Positions 9,067 to 16,245 of a DNA stretch of 26,533 bases are shown here, one piece after another. Position 1 is the stretch's first letter. Each line of letters starts with the position of its first letter. Source of the DNA: a virus; the IMG/VR virus record IMGVR_UViG_3300035698_022773, positions 1 through 26,533 of that record. One strand, given 5' to 3'. The notes under the pieces are model-generated. The model worked only from the letters and a program-made list of their open reading frames with translations. It was not told where the DNA came from and did no database searches. A program made the position numbers and the translations under genes.

Positions 9067-9731
9067 TCATCTGAATTTTTAACCCATTTCCTAATTATAT
9101 TTTCAATTATATTAATATCTAAATCACCATCAAAACAAACAATAGATAAATCTTTTATGCATGTATAAAGTTTATTATCGTTACTTAACGATTCCCATAC
9201 AAATTTAGAATCTTTGGAAGAATCATAATTTGATGACAAATATCCTAATTTTTTAATAAAAGTCTTATATAAAATTTTACCAAATCCTATATTTCTAATA
9301 GAATAAGGTAATTCATTATTTATATCTATTCTATTAAAATTTAATGTATCTATTTGAAATCGTGGATTAAAATCCATTTCTTCTTCTGAACCATATATAA
9401 TTTTATTCGCCTTTAATAATATATCAGGATCGTCTATTTCTTCTAAAGTTTCTTTAAATTTTTTCAATACCATTTCTATTCTATCATTATAAACTACATT
9501 ACCTATAATATATTTACCATCAGTTTTATATTTCATATTAAATTTACCTGGATCATTAAATTCCAATATAAGTTCTTTAAACTTATCCATTTCATTAGAT
9601 AAGTTTTTCAAAATTTTTTTTTCATTATTTATATTATCCAAATAATTATCAAATCTTTCCAAATCCCCAAAATATAAAGCATGCTCTTTTAACTTTTCTT
9701 CAAAATTTAAATATTTTTTATAAGTTTTCAT
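9015..9731 (-). CDS. Hypothetical protein with a T4-signal-like N-terminus
   Basis: A 238-residue protein starting MKTYKKYLNFEEKLKEHAL. The upstream extension in the same frame is AT-derived hydrophobic sequence overlapping a promoter motif, so the ATG at 9731 is chosen. The first residues resemble the T4 internal-protein signal MKTYQEFIAE but lack a clean (L/I)-X-E. Residues 15-50 look like a coiled coil. The rest is mixed, with KFNMKYKTDGKYIIGN and many charged residues, and no domain I recognise. The motif TTTAATATATAAAA ends 2 bp before the ATG, so the transcript would be nearly leaderless if this is a promoter. Confidence 0.7.
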   Translation of the reverse strand: MKTYKKYLNFEEKLKEHALYFGDLERFDNYLDNINNEKKILKNLSNEMDKFKELILEFNDPGKFNMKYKTDGKYIIGNVVYNDRIEMVLKKFKETLEEIDDPDILLKANKIIYGSEEEMDFNPRFQIDTLNFNRIDINNELPYSIRNIGFGKILYKTFIKKLGYLSSNYDSSKDSKFVWESLSNDNKLYTCIKDLSIVCFDGDLDINIIENIIRKWVKNSDDYVIDTDLLKKYPDLEL

Positions 9732-9733
9732 GA

Positions 9734-9747
9734 TTTTATATATTAAA
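9734..9747 (-). promoter_or_regulatory. TTTAATATATAAAA motif
   Basis: Minus-strand copy of the recurring motif, directly before the ATG at 9731. Confidence 0.4.
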
Positions 9748-9777
9748 TATAAAAAGAAAAGTTTTATATATACATTT

Positions 9778-10202
9778 ATGAAACACTTAAAACTATATGA
9801 AGGTTTTGACTTCAACTATGATGACTTCGATGATGAAGAATTCGAAGATGGATATATTAGAAGATGGATATATTAAATGGGATTACAATAGTTAAATAAA
9901 ATCATATCATATAACATCAAGTTATATCATTTCAACTGATTTTCTAAAAAAAAGAATTTTGTCAATTTTAGTTCATTATCAAAACATATATCATGTGATG
10001 GTAATGAGAAAATAGATGGTATAAAATTTTTATAACTGAACATGAAATTATGCTCGAAAGAAAAATTTATCGAATATATGATTCTGGAAATTTAAAATTT
10101 ATATGGCATAAAAAATGAAAAAATTGTTTTTTTATAAATGCTAGTCAAAGAAAACTACGACATCTTCACTTTAGTGAAAATTTTATGGTATTTTTCCAAT
10201 AA
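9778..10202 (+). pseudogene. Decayed gene with intact MKHLKLYE tag
   Basis: Begins with ATG and MKHLKLYEGFDFNYDD, preceded by TTTTATATATACATTT. After 32 codons it stops. A perfect 16-bp tandem duplication (9844-9859 and 9860-9875) shifts the frame; without it the reading continues as EDGYIKWDYNS. Further shifted pieces read as protein: STDFLKK, NFSSLSKHISCDGNEKIDG, then ITEHEIMLERKIYRIYDSG and, past one in-frame TGA, NASQRKLRHLHFSENF, ending at 10202. The relic would have encoded a tagged protein of about 140 residues. No family is recognised for the remnant. Confidence 0.6.
9844..9875 (+). repeat. Perfect 16-bp tandem duplication
   Basis: GAAGATGGATATATTA occurs twice head to tail inside the decayed tagged gene and causes its first frameshift. 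Confidence 0.95.
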
Positions 10203-10212
10203 TTAACTTTTA

Positions 10213-10228
10213 TATATAATGTAAATTA
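10213..10228 (+). promoter_or_regulatory. Shared distal promoter-like element of the tube gene
   Basis: TATATAATGTAAATTA, identical to 5041-5056 and likewise 83 bp before the start codon. Confidence 0.5.
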
Positions 10229-10249
10229 TTTTCTGAGGAAAAACATAAT

Positions 10250-10262
10250 TTTAATATATAGA
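10250..10262 (+). promoter_or_regulatory. TTTAATATATAGA motif, proximal, tube gene
   Basis: Copy of the recurring motif, 46 bp before the tube ATG. It parallels the one at 5083 before the sheath gene. Confidence 0.5.
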
Positions 10263-10295
10263 ACATAAAAACAAAGAAAAAATAATAAATAAGAT

Positions 10296-10859
10296 ATGCC
10301 ACTAGCACACTTCACAATGATAGACTCGCATAAAGAAAAATGGGAACCAATTCACCAAAATCTTTATGAGGTAACAATTATATTACCCGAAATTTTACAA
10401 AGTATTCACCCAGATGCGACTCATTTGCTTTTGGAAAATAGTACAACTGCCACAATGCCAACATATAAAGATTTGCCTGTAATTAAACAAAAATTTAAAT
10501 ATTCAAGTAGAGTGTTCTTATCAACACCTGCAGACACGTCAATAGATGATATGAAAATTACATTTAACCTAAACCAAAATGACGACTACCAAATATTCGT
10601 CTTTAAAATGTTGAAAGATTGGTACGATTTAGGTTGGAACAATGAAACTGGCACACTTCACTATAAGAAAAATATGGTAGGCGATGTTATAATTCACCAA
10701 CATGATAGAGAAGGTAAAGTTATCAGAAGAGTAACTTATCATAATTGCCAAATGAAAAACTTTACTGGCATGGAAACACTATCATGGGATGCTAATACTG
10801 ATCTTATGAAATTGGACGCCAGTTGGGCTGTTGATTATTGGGAAGATTTCTACTACTAA
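10296..10859 (+). CDS. Tail tube protein (T4 gp19-like)
   Basis: A 187-residue protein, slightly longer than T4 gp19 (163). It has the tube-protein layout: an N-terminal strand pair (NLYEVTIILPE), a central strand with FSTP-like context, a DWYDLGWNNETG loop, and a closing segment LDASWAVDYWEDF that resembles the gp19 C-terminus ending in ALDYWE. It forms the inner tube through which DNA and any packaged proteins leave the head. It has the same double promoter arrangement as the sheath gene and a strong terminator directly after it. Confidence 0.9.
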   Translation: MPLAHFTMIDSHKEKWEPIHQNLYEVTIILPEILQSIHPDATHLLLENSTTATMPTYKDLPVIKQKFKYSSRVFLSTPADTSIDDMKITFNLNQNDDYQIFVFKMLKDWYDLGWNNETGTLHYKKNMVGDVIIHQHDREGKVIRRVTYHNCQMKNFTGMETLSWDANTDLMKLDASWAVDYWEDFYY

Positions 10860-10885
10860 TAATTATCTCATTATCAGACACTTAC

Positions 10886-10915
10886 AAAGACACAATTTCT
10901 ATTGTGTCTTTTTTT
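10886..10915 (+). terminator. Intrinsic terminator after the tube gene
   Basis: AAAGACACAAT and ATTGTGTCTTT pair around TTCT, followed by a T run. Confidence 0.9.
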
Positions 10916-10971
10916 ATGCTTTTTTGACTATTGGGACACAACTTTTTTTATATATAAAAGTAAAAGAAATT

Positions 10972-11674
10972 ATGGAAATTACAACAAGTAAAAAAGTATG
11001 TAGATTGTGTGGTGATGAAAAATATATAAATGAATTTCATAAAAAGAAGGGAACAAAAGACGGTCATAGAAATGAATGTAAAGAGTGTGTAAAAGGTATT
11101 CAAAAGAAATATGCTGACCCTGAGAAAAGGAAAGAATATGATAAGAAAAGATATGATGAAAATAGAGAACAAATTCTAGACAGAAAAAAAGAATACCATA
11201 AAGAAAACAGAGAAAAGATATTAAACGATAAGGAACAATATCGTAATGATCCAAAGAATAAAGATAAAATAAAAGATTACCTTGAAAATTATAGGGAGGA
11301 GCATAGAGAAGAAGCGAAAGAATATGTTAGAAATAACTCAGACAAAAACTCTAATGGTCAAGCAAGATATAGAGAAAATCATCCCCACATAATTGCATGG
11401 CGTTCAATTCTTTATAGTACATTAAAAAGACTTAACACCGAAAAATCTGACCACACCATTAAACTTTTAGGTTACACAGCCGATGATTTAAAGTTACATA
11501 TTGAGAATCAATTCACTGAAGGTATGGCTTGGGACAATCACGGAGAGTGGCATAGATCACTGTCATCCAGTGACAAGGTTTGCGGAAGACACACCAGTTT
11601 CAATTATTTGTGCTTTGGATAATTTACAACCTTTATGGGCTTTTGACAATTTAAGTAAATCTAATAAAATTTAA
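10972..11674 (+). pseudogene. HNH endonuclease, frameshifted in the catalytic motif
   Basis: The open frame 10972-11622 starts MEITTSKKVCRLCGDEKY, with a zinc ribbon (C10, C13, C36, C39), a long charged helical middle (DPEKRKEYDKKRYDENRE type repeats) and the conserved segment GMAWDNHGEWH. In this family a WHIDH catalytic core should follow. Instead the frame runs out as RSLSSSDK to a stop at 11622. One base later the +1 frame reads IDHCHPVTRFAEDTP and then CALDNLQPLWAFDNLSKSNK, the expected C-terminus, ending at 11674. A 2-bp loss (AT) near 11551-11554 explains the break. It looks like a homing-type nuclease recently inactivated next to the tail genes. The longer upstream frame is not used because the ATG at 10972 has a TATATAAAAGTAAAAG leader. 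Confidence 0.75.
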
Positions 11675-11684
11675 TAATATATAG
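11675..11684 (+). promoter_or_regulatory. TAATATATAG motif
   Basis: Copy of the recurring motif ending 4 bp before the ATG at 11689. Confidence 0.4.
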
Positions 11685-11688
11685 GTTT

Positions 11689-12480
11689 ATGTTAGATTTC
11701 AACGAATTTATTTTAGAGAGGTTAGGATATTCTGGTGATATTGAGAAATTAACTACTTACGTTATAGATTACATTCAGGATGATAGGATTTATGAGGGTA
11801 TAGTTGAAATTGATGTTCATCAATTTGGTTTTGGTATATCGAAGGTTATCATAGAACTCATCAAGGATTATGAGAAGGATCATAATAGGTATGCATCATT
11901 TAATCAACATTTATCGAAATATGTTTCAAATAAGTCAGTAATATATTTAATGTTTGATATTGATAATATGACACATGGTAGGTTAAGTCACGAATTATTT
12001 CACGGATATGATTGGGTAAAGAATAAGGGTAAGGAAATAACGGGAGATGAAGAGATGTCTATAATTGCGATGTTTGATTATTTTGCGGATGATATTGTTA
12101 TATCGGATATTATAGATGTAGTTTATTCATTATCATCGGCTGAGGTAAAGGCAAATTTTCATGAGGTTGTATATGAAATAAATCATCATGATGATGATGT
12201 TAAGGTTGAGGAAACTGAATTTTACGAAGATTATATTTACTATAAGGATGTAAATTTAGAGCAAGAATTCAGTAAATTATCAAAAGATAAGTTAAATGAA
12301 TTCATAAGTGTATTTGAGTTATTGAAAGGTTTGGATCATGGTGATGAGGGTGACTTAAATATAATTAATTATTCAAAAGAAGAGCAAACTAAATTTATAA
12401 GAAAGGTTGTAGATATTTACGATAAACAGATTAAAATATATTCAAAATATATATCAAGGTTATATTCATATTTAAATTAA
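11689..12480 (+). CDS. HExxH zinc-protease-like protein with tag-like N-terminus
   Basis: A 263-residue protein. It begins MLDFNEFILERLG, which resembles the T4 signal MKTYQEFIAE and contains I-L-E, a fit to (L/I)-X-E. A single gluzincin-type motif HELFH lies at residues 101-105 in the context GRLSHELFHGYDWV, with an acidic stretch (GDEEM near 118-122) that could provide a third ligand. The C-terminal half is acidic and helical. The family is not recognised. The ATG immediately follows a TAATATATAG motif. Codon use is richer in GGT, AGG and AAG than in the tail genes, which may indicate a different origin. Confidence 0.75.
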   Translation: MLDFNEFILERLGYSGDIEKLTTYVIDYIQDDRIYEGIVEIDVHQFGFGISKVIIELIKDYEKDHNRYASFNQHLSKYVSNKSVIYLMFDIDNMTHGRLSHELFHGYDWVKNKGKEITGDEEMSIIAMFDYFADDIVISDIIDVVYSLSSAEVKANFHEVVYEINHHDDDVKVEETEFYEDYIYYKDVNLEQEFSKLSKDKLNEFISVFELLKGLDHGDEGDLNIINYSKEEQTKFIRKVVDIYDKQIKIYSKYISRLYSYLN

Positions 12481-12488
12481 TATATAGA
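12477..12488 (+). promoter_or_regulatory. TTAATATATAGA motif
   Basis: Copy of the recurring motif overlapping the stop codon of the preceding gene, 98 bp before the ATG at 12586. The gap between contains a short coding-like remnant (DYLDDKALEEYIISKNEFK, ending near 12568) without a start codon. Confidence 0.4.
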
Positions 12489-12585
12489 AAATCATCCGAT
12501 AGTTATGAGACTATTTAGATGATAAAGCATTAGAAGAGTATATAATTAGTAAGAATGAATTTAAATAAAAAATAAAATAGTAATT

Positions 12586-13059
12586 ATGAAACACATTGAC
12601 AAATTTTCAATTTTTGAATCTAGGGATGTCACAAAAATCAATTTTGAGTGGAATGGTTTTAAATTTAGGAACATTTCTATAAAGGATGGACAATATGGTG
12701 TTTATGTACCTATTGGTGCAGTATCACAAGTAGTTAGGCAATATATTAAACAAAAATATGCGGCACCTTTTCAAATAGCGTCACAAAGTTATGCTGGAGG
12801 TGATAGTATTAGGGTTTATTTTTCACCTTTAGATGTATCTAAAAAAGACTATGATGAGATGAACAATCATTTAAGTTCATTATTTAGTGCGGGGTCGTTT
12901 GATGGTATGGAGGATATTTACAATTATGATAATGATAAGGAGATGATATCATATACATATAATGATAATGTAGTTACTTTTGGTACTAAATATTTTTTTG
13001 CTGAGTATAGACCAAAATATGGTACAGTAGCATATAATAAATGGGAAGAATCAGAATAA
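12586..13059 (+). CDS. Tagged protein resembling the LPD29 domain
   Basis: A 157-residue protein that starts MKHIDKFSIFESRD, a variant of the shared N-terminal tag ending in I-F-E. The middle (FQIASQSYAGGDSIRVYFSP) and the later FDGMEDIYNYDND segment resemble large polyvalent protein-associated domain 29, a small domain found in phage polyvalent proteins and of unknown activity. The assignment is from pattern memory only. No catalytic residues are obvious. Confidence 0.7.
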   Translation: MKHIDKFSIFESRDVTKINFEWNGFKFRNISIKDGQYGVYVPIGAVSQVVRQYIKQKYAAPFQIASQSYAGGDSIRVYFSPLDVSKKDYDEMNNHLSSLFSAGSFDGMEDIYNYDNDKEMISYTYNDNVVTFGTKYFFAEYRPKYGTVAYNKWEESE

Positions 13060-13095
13060 TTTTTGTTTTTAATAAAAAAGTCTGATATTTTTTCG

Positions 13096-13103
13096 TATAT
13101 TTG
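13096..13103 (+). promoter_or_regulatory. Host-like -7 promoter box TATATTTG
   Basis: TATATTTG matches TAnnTTTG and ends 4 bp before the ATG at 13108. A transcript from here would be leaderless or nearly so. Confidence 0.55.
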
Positions 13104-13107
13104 CATT

Positions 13108-13632
13108 ATGAAAATAAAAGAAATAAAGAAAGAAATAAAGGGAGTTTTTAAGTTACCAAAAAAGGATTATTACTTTGGTAAGGTGAGTTTAGGAACACCT
13201 TATATGTATCCTCGAAATTATTGTGGAAGTATAATAAATATCAAATCATTCAAACCTAGATTTAATCGACTTAAAAATTTCAAATTAGGTAAATATTACA
13301 TATTTTATGGGTTTCCTATAATAATCACAAAGGTTAGTCTTGGATGGAAGGATAAATTTGGTAGTCCAAGATATGAATGGTCGCCACAATTTCACATATT
13401 TATGTTTGGGCTTCAGTTTACTATATTTTGGAATGCGCCAGATGGTGATAGTGATACGTATTATGAGATGATTCTTCATTATTTAAACTATTCAGACAAA
13501 GACATTAAGAAGGCAAAAAGTACATGGAGTTGGGTTGATGGTGACACTAAACAATCTACATGGAATAATAAATATTTAATAAATTTAAGGAAAGAAAAGC
13601 TTAAAAAATTAATGGGTAAGAGTCTGAAGTAA
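13108..13632 (+). CDS. Conserved-looking phage hypothetical protein
   Basis: A 174-residue protein starting MKIKEIKKEIKGVFKLPKKDYY. A longer frame from 13063 runs through the promoter box, so the ATG at 13108 is used. Aromatic and Gly/Pro-rich segments (SLGTPYMYPRNYCGS, then SLGWKDKFGSPRYEWSPQFHIF) suggest a compact beta fold. Similar proteins occur in Bacteroidetes phages as far as I recall, with no known function. Its last codons (MGKSLK, stop) lie in a repeat also seen at 14627 and 15352 before terminators. Confidence 0.75.
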   Translation: MKIKEIKKEIKGVFKLPKKDYYFGKVSLGTPYMYPRNYCGSIINIKSFKPRFNRLKNFKLGKYYIFYGFPIIITKVSLGWKDKFGSPRYEWSPQFHIFMFGLQFTIFWNAPDGDSDTYYEMILHYLNYSDKDIKKAKSTWSWVDGDTKQSTWNNKYLINLRKEKLKKLMGKSLK

Positions 13633-13643
13633 AAAAAAACACA
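13612..13643 (+). repeat. Terminator-associated repeat, copy 1
   Basis: ATGGGTAAGAGTCTGAAGT, then an A run and ACAC. Related copies lie at 14627-14656 and 15352-15385. Here it covers the 3' end of a gene and no strong hairpin follows. Confidence 0.6.
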
Positions 13644-13708
13644 TAACGTATTTTTTTGTTTTTATTCAAATTTTATATATTTATTAAAGAATTCGTGACA
13701 TATAAAAA

Positions 13709-13719
13709 TAATATATAGA
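13709..13719 (+). promoter_or_regulatory. TAATATATAGA motif
   Basis: Copy of the recurring motif, 3 bp before the ATG at 13723. Confidence 0.4.
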
Positions 13720-13722
13720 ATT

Positions 13723-14589
13723 ATGAAACATTTAAAATTATATGAAAATTTCGAAAATGGTTACACAATAAGTGATTTTCCTTATGTGGTTGAATATTTT
13801 AAAAAGTTCGGCAAAGAAGTTAGTGATATACCAGTTTATATTATTTCTGAAGAGGATTGGTCTGATGGTAAATCAAGAGGGACTGAAAATGATAGAAAGG
13901 GTGGTATACGAATTCACGAAAACCAAGTTAAGAATGATAGTGAAATTGGTTGGTTAATTCATGAAGTTGGTCATGTTTTAGATTTAAGAGGCGAAACAAT
14001 GGATTATTTGGTTCCTGAGGAGGAATTTAGTGGGTATCCAAATGCTGATGATGAACAAACTCCAATGTGGTATCAATTTAAGTATTTACTTTCTAAGGGG
14101 TTATCTGAAGAACAAGTCATAAAATTATTAAAGGATTCTTATTCTGATTCTAAAGGTGATTCTGGTACATGGGAGCAACCACCTGGATATAAAAATAGAT
14201 TTTTTAGAGCATATTATCAAAAAATTAGTCAAAATATGAAATACCAAGACACGTCTTGGAGTATGGAAATAGATGGCGAAAAAATTACTATTACTATACA
14301 AGAAGTTGAAAATTATCTTAAAGATGTACCAATTACTAATATTTTAGTTGAAGATATAGCAAATATGTGTATTCATAAAGATAAAAAGGATAAAGAGACT
14401 TATAATCGTGCAATGAGTTCTAATTTGGATTATCCTATTATTATATCTCAGAGTAATGGTAATTATGAAATGATTTTGGATGGTCATCACAGGTTACAAA
14501 AATCTATCAACATTAATAAAAAGTATATTGGTGCAAAGATTTTAAATTTAGATATAGCGTCGAACATTTACCAAAAAATGTTTAAATAA
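13723..14589 (+). CDS. Tagged zinc-protease-like / ParB-like fusion protein
   Basis: A 288-residue protein starting with the canonical tag MKHLKLYEN. The first domain has a zinc-protease motif HEVGH at residues 80-84 in GWLIHEVGHVLDLRG. The second (about 190-288) resembles a ParB/Srx-type nucleotide-binding fold: a PIIISQSNGNYEMILDG strand followed by the GHHR box at 254-257 and LQKSI. ParB-type domains bind CTP or ATP, and in phage polyvalent proteins they are fused to diverse enzymes. If the tag targets the head, this would be an injected effector acting early in the cell. A bidirectional terminator follows. Confidence 0.8.
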   Translation: MKHLKLYENFENGYTISDFPYVVEYFKKFGKEVSDIPVYIISEEDWSDGKSRGTENDRKGGIRIHENQVKNDSEIGWLIHEVGHVLDLRGETMDYLVPEEEFSGYPNADDEQTPMWYQFKYLLSKGLSEEQVIKLLKDSYSDSKGDSGTWEQPPGYKNRFFRAYYQKISQNMKYQDTSWSMEIDGEKITITIQEVENYLKDVPITNILVEDIANMCIHKDKKDKETYNRAMSSNLDYPIIISQSNGNYEMILDGHHRLQKSININKKYIGAKILNLDIASNIYQKMFK

Positions 14590-14626
14590 TAAAAGGTTCT
14601 ATTTTTCGGTCAATATGTCGGATTGT

Positions 14627-14656
14627 ATGGGCAAAGAGACTGAAGTAAAAAACACT
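14627..14656 (+). repeat. Terminator-associated repeat, copy 2
   Basis: ATGGGCAAAGAGACTGAAGT and an A run, leading into the hairpin at 14647. Related to 13612 and 15352. Confidence 0.7.
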
Positions 14657-14673
14657 TTATAGTGTTTTTTTTT
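14647..14673. terminator. Bidirectional terminator
   Basis: AAAACACT and AGTGTTTT pair around TTAT, with A and T runs on either side. It lies between convergent genes ending at 14589 and 14676. Confidence 0.85.
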
Positions 14674-14675
14674 AT

Positions 14676-14900
14676 TTATCCCCAAGCACCAGTTTCGTCT
14701 GGATTTTCCTTTAAATATTTATTGTAAATTTGTTGTACTACGTCATAAGTACCTTTTGCATCAATTCCCTTTTCTTTTAGAAAATTTTGCATTTTACCTA
14801 ATTTCATCATTAGATAGTTTGTGTTATCTGCTCCTGAAGTGGTATATACATTTTTACCATTATCGTCAGTATAATCTTCGTATAATTTTAAGTGCTTCAT
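14676..14900 (-). CDS. Small tagged protein MKHLKLYED...
   Basis: A 74-residue protein with the perfect tag MKHLKLYE followed by an acidic linker (DYTDDNGK) and a small helical domain (LMMKLGKMQNFLKEKG, then YDVVQQIYNKYLKENPDE). No function is recognised. If the tag is cleaved after E8, a 66-residue mature protein remains. It is one of the shortest members and so a good test of the signal. Confidence 0.75.
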   Translation of the reverse strand: MKHLKLYEDYTDDNGKNVYTTSGADNTNYLMMKLGKMQNFLKEKGIDAKGTYDVVQQIYNKYLKENPDETGAWG

Positions 14901-14935
14901 ATTTTTTAATTTATTTTTACCATTTATTGTATTGT

Positions 14936-15000
14936 TTCGTCGAATTTATCTCCATTTATTTCTGTACCATCTTCTAAGATAAATTTCTCTTTAATTATAT
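14936..15000. repeat. 65-bp direct repeat, left copy
   Basis: Matches 15436-15500 at 64 of 65 positions, exactly 500 bp apart. It is a duplicate of the 3' coding end of the gene at 15409-16116; on the minus strand it reads IIKEKFILEDGTEINGDKF and is a non-functional relic. Together the copies flank the cassette with the gene at 15070. Confidence 0.95.
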
Positions 15001-15060
15001 ATAAATATTAATTTTTAAACTTTTTGTATTATTGGTATATAAAAGATATAACTTAAAAAA

Positions 15061-15065
15061 GGAGG
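15061..15065 (+). promoter_or_regulatory. Strong Shine-Dalgarno sequence
   Basis: AAGGAGGAATA directly precedes the ATG at 15070. It is the only strong SD at a gene start that I found in the window. Bacteroidetes and their phages rarely use one, so the gene probably came from elsewhere. Confidence 0.7.
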
Positions 15066-15069
15066 AATA

Positions 15070-15333
15070 ATGAGCGGAGGACATTTTGATTACAAACAGC
15101 ACAGTATTGATGATATAGCTGATAGCATAGAGTCAGAAATATTGTTTAATACTAAAAAAAAGACTAAAGAGGATTTGATATACAGTCCAGAGGTACTTAA
15201 AGAGTTTGATAATGCTATTGGAATATTACGAAAAGCAGCTATATATGCACAACGAATAGACTGGTTGTTGTCAGGCGATGATGGTGAAGAAACATTCATT
15301 GAACGACTTAATGACGAGTTAAACGCAGAATGA
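15070..15333 (+). CDS. MSGGHFDY-type small phage protein
   Basis: An 87-residue protein of a family I recognise from phages of varied hosts: the N-terminus MSGGHFDYKQ, then helices, and the hallmark AQRIDWLLSGDDGEETFIERLNDEL near the C-terminus. Its function is unknown. It has a strong Shine-Dalgarno sequence unlike its neighbours and sits in a cassette between 65-bp direct repeats. Both point to recent gain by recombination. A bidirectional terminator follows. Confidence 0.85.
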   Translation: MSGGHFDYKQHSIDDIADSIESEILFNTKKKTKEDLIYSPEVLKEFDNAIGILRKAAIYAQRIDWLLSGDDGEETFIERLNDELNAE

Positions 15334-15351
15334 ATATCTATAAAAAATAGT

Positions 15352-15385
15352 ATGGGGGTAAAGAGCCTGAAGTAAAAAAAGACAC
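15352..15385 (+). repeat. Terminator-associated repeat, copy 3
   Basis: ATGGGGGTAAAGAGCCTGAA, then GTAAAAAAAGACAC, running into the hairpin at 15376. Related to copies at 13612 and 14627. Confidence 0.7.
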
Positions 15386-15402
15386 TATATAGTGTCTTTT
15401 TT
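15376..15402. terminator. Bidirectional terminator
   Basis: AAAGACACTAT and ATAGTGTCTTT form a near-perfect palindrome with flanking A and T runs, between convergent genes ending at 15333 and 15409. Confidence 0.9.
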
Positions 15403-15408
15403 ATTTTT

Positions 15409-16116
15409 TTACCAATTATTATATTGTTGTTGAGTTTCGTCGAATCTATCTCCATTTATTTCTGTACCATCTTCTAAGATAAATTTCTCTTTAATTATAT
15501 CTCTGATAATAAATTCATCTACACGTTTTCTTGTTTCTATATCTACACCTTTAACGGAGTATTTACCTGAAAATTTATTGGAATTAAATATTTCTTCAAA
15601 TTCTGTCACTTCTATTTCATCTCTAAAATAAAGAATTTTATTTCTTCTGATTACTCTATCTATTCTTTCAGATTTAATTTTTATATCTTCATCTTCAAGA
15701 TTTGTTTCAGATACTGGAACAATTTCTACTAATCCTGTTTTTACAGCTATTGTTAAAAAATGGTGTTTCCATTCTGATATTTTGTCTAACCAATGCGCTA
15801 AGTAACTTTCCCTTTTGTTGTGTGTAGTCGTAGTTTCAGCATATCCAGAATACCCTTCATAACCAACGTCACCATGCACACTCACAAATATTATATCGCC
15901 TTTTTTCCATTCTATTCCATTATCTTTATTAAAATTTCTAGCATTTGAAATATTTCTACCTGTCCAAGTTTCTCCTGTTTCTTTAAAATCTATATCATCT
16001 GGCGTTATATCTTCTTTACATATAAAAACTTGCCCATCTTCAATTTTTATCAATTCAGTTTTTTCTTTATTTAGGAAACCTTCATTATGTTGTTCCCAAT
16101 TTTGTAAATTCTTCAT
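15409..16116 (-). CDS. Hypothetical protein, possible variant tag
   Basis: A 235-residue protein starting MKNLQNWEQHNEGFLNKE. An upstream ATG would add eight Lys/Asn-rich residues, but this start resembles the tag family. The sequence shows a beta-rich region (GDIIFVSVHGDVGYEGYSG) and a mixed C-terminal half with KYSVKGVDIETRKRVDEF. No family is recognised. Its 3' end is duplicated 500 bp away (14936-15000). Confidence 0.7.
   Translation of the reverse strand: MKNLQNWEQHNEGFLNKEKTELIKIEDGQVFICKEDITPDDIDFKETGETWTGRNISNARNFNKDNGIEWKKGDIIFVSVHGDVGYEGYSGYAETTTTHNKRESYLAHWLDKISEWKHHFLTIAVKTGLVEIVPVSETNLEDEDIKIKSERIDRVIRRNKILYFRDEIEVTEFEEIFNSNKFSGKYSVKGVDIETRKRVDEFIIRDIIKEKFILEDGTEINGDRFDETQQQYNNW
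15436..15500. repeat. 65-bp direct repeat, right copy
   Basis: The in-place copy, inside the 3' end of the gene at 15409-16116. It differs from 14936-15000 at one position (15446). Confidence 0.95.
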
Positions 16117-16208
16117 ATTAATATTTTTTTTTAAATTCAAAAAAATCTAATGTACCATCGTTAACCTTTTCATTAAAATACTGTGTTAATTTTTCAATAG
16201 TTTTTGTA

Positions 16209-16221
16209 TTTATATATTAAA
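16209..16221 (-). promoter_or_regulatory. TTTAATATATAAA motif
   Basis: Minus-strand copy of the recurring motif, 93 bp before the ATG at 16116. Confidence 0.4.
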
Positions 16222-16245
16222 TGTAAATAATCAAAATAATTATTG

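Noticed and set aside
9732-9815. Hydrophobic N-terminal extension of the 9015-9731 gene
   Set aside because: It runs through a promoter motif and overlaps the start of the divergent tagged gene; the ATG at 9731 fits better.
14756-14977. Plus-strand 73-codon frame
   Set aside because: It is antisense to the tagged gene at 14676-14900 and to the duplicated relic, and hydrophobic by AT bias.
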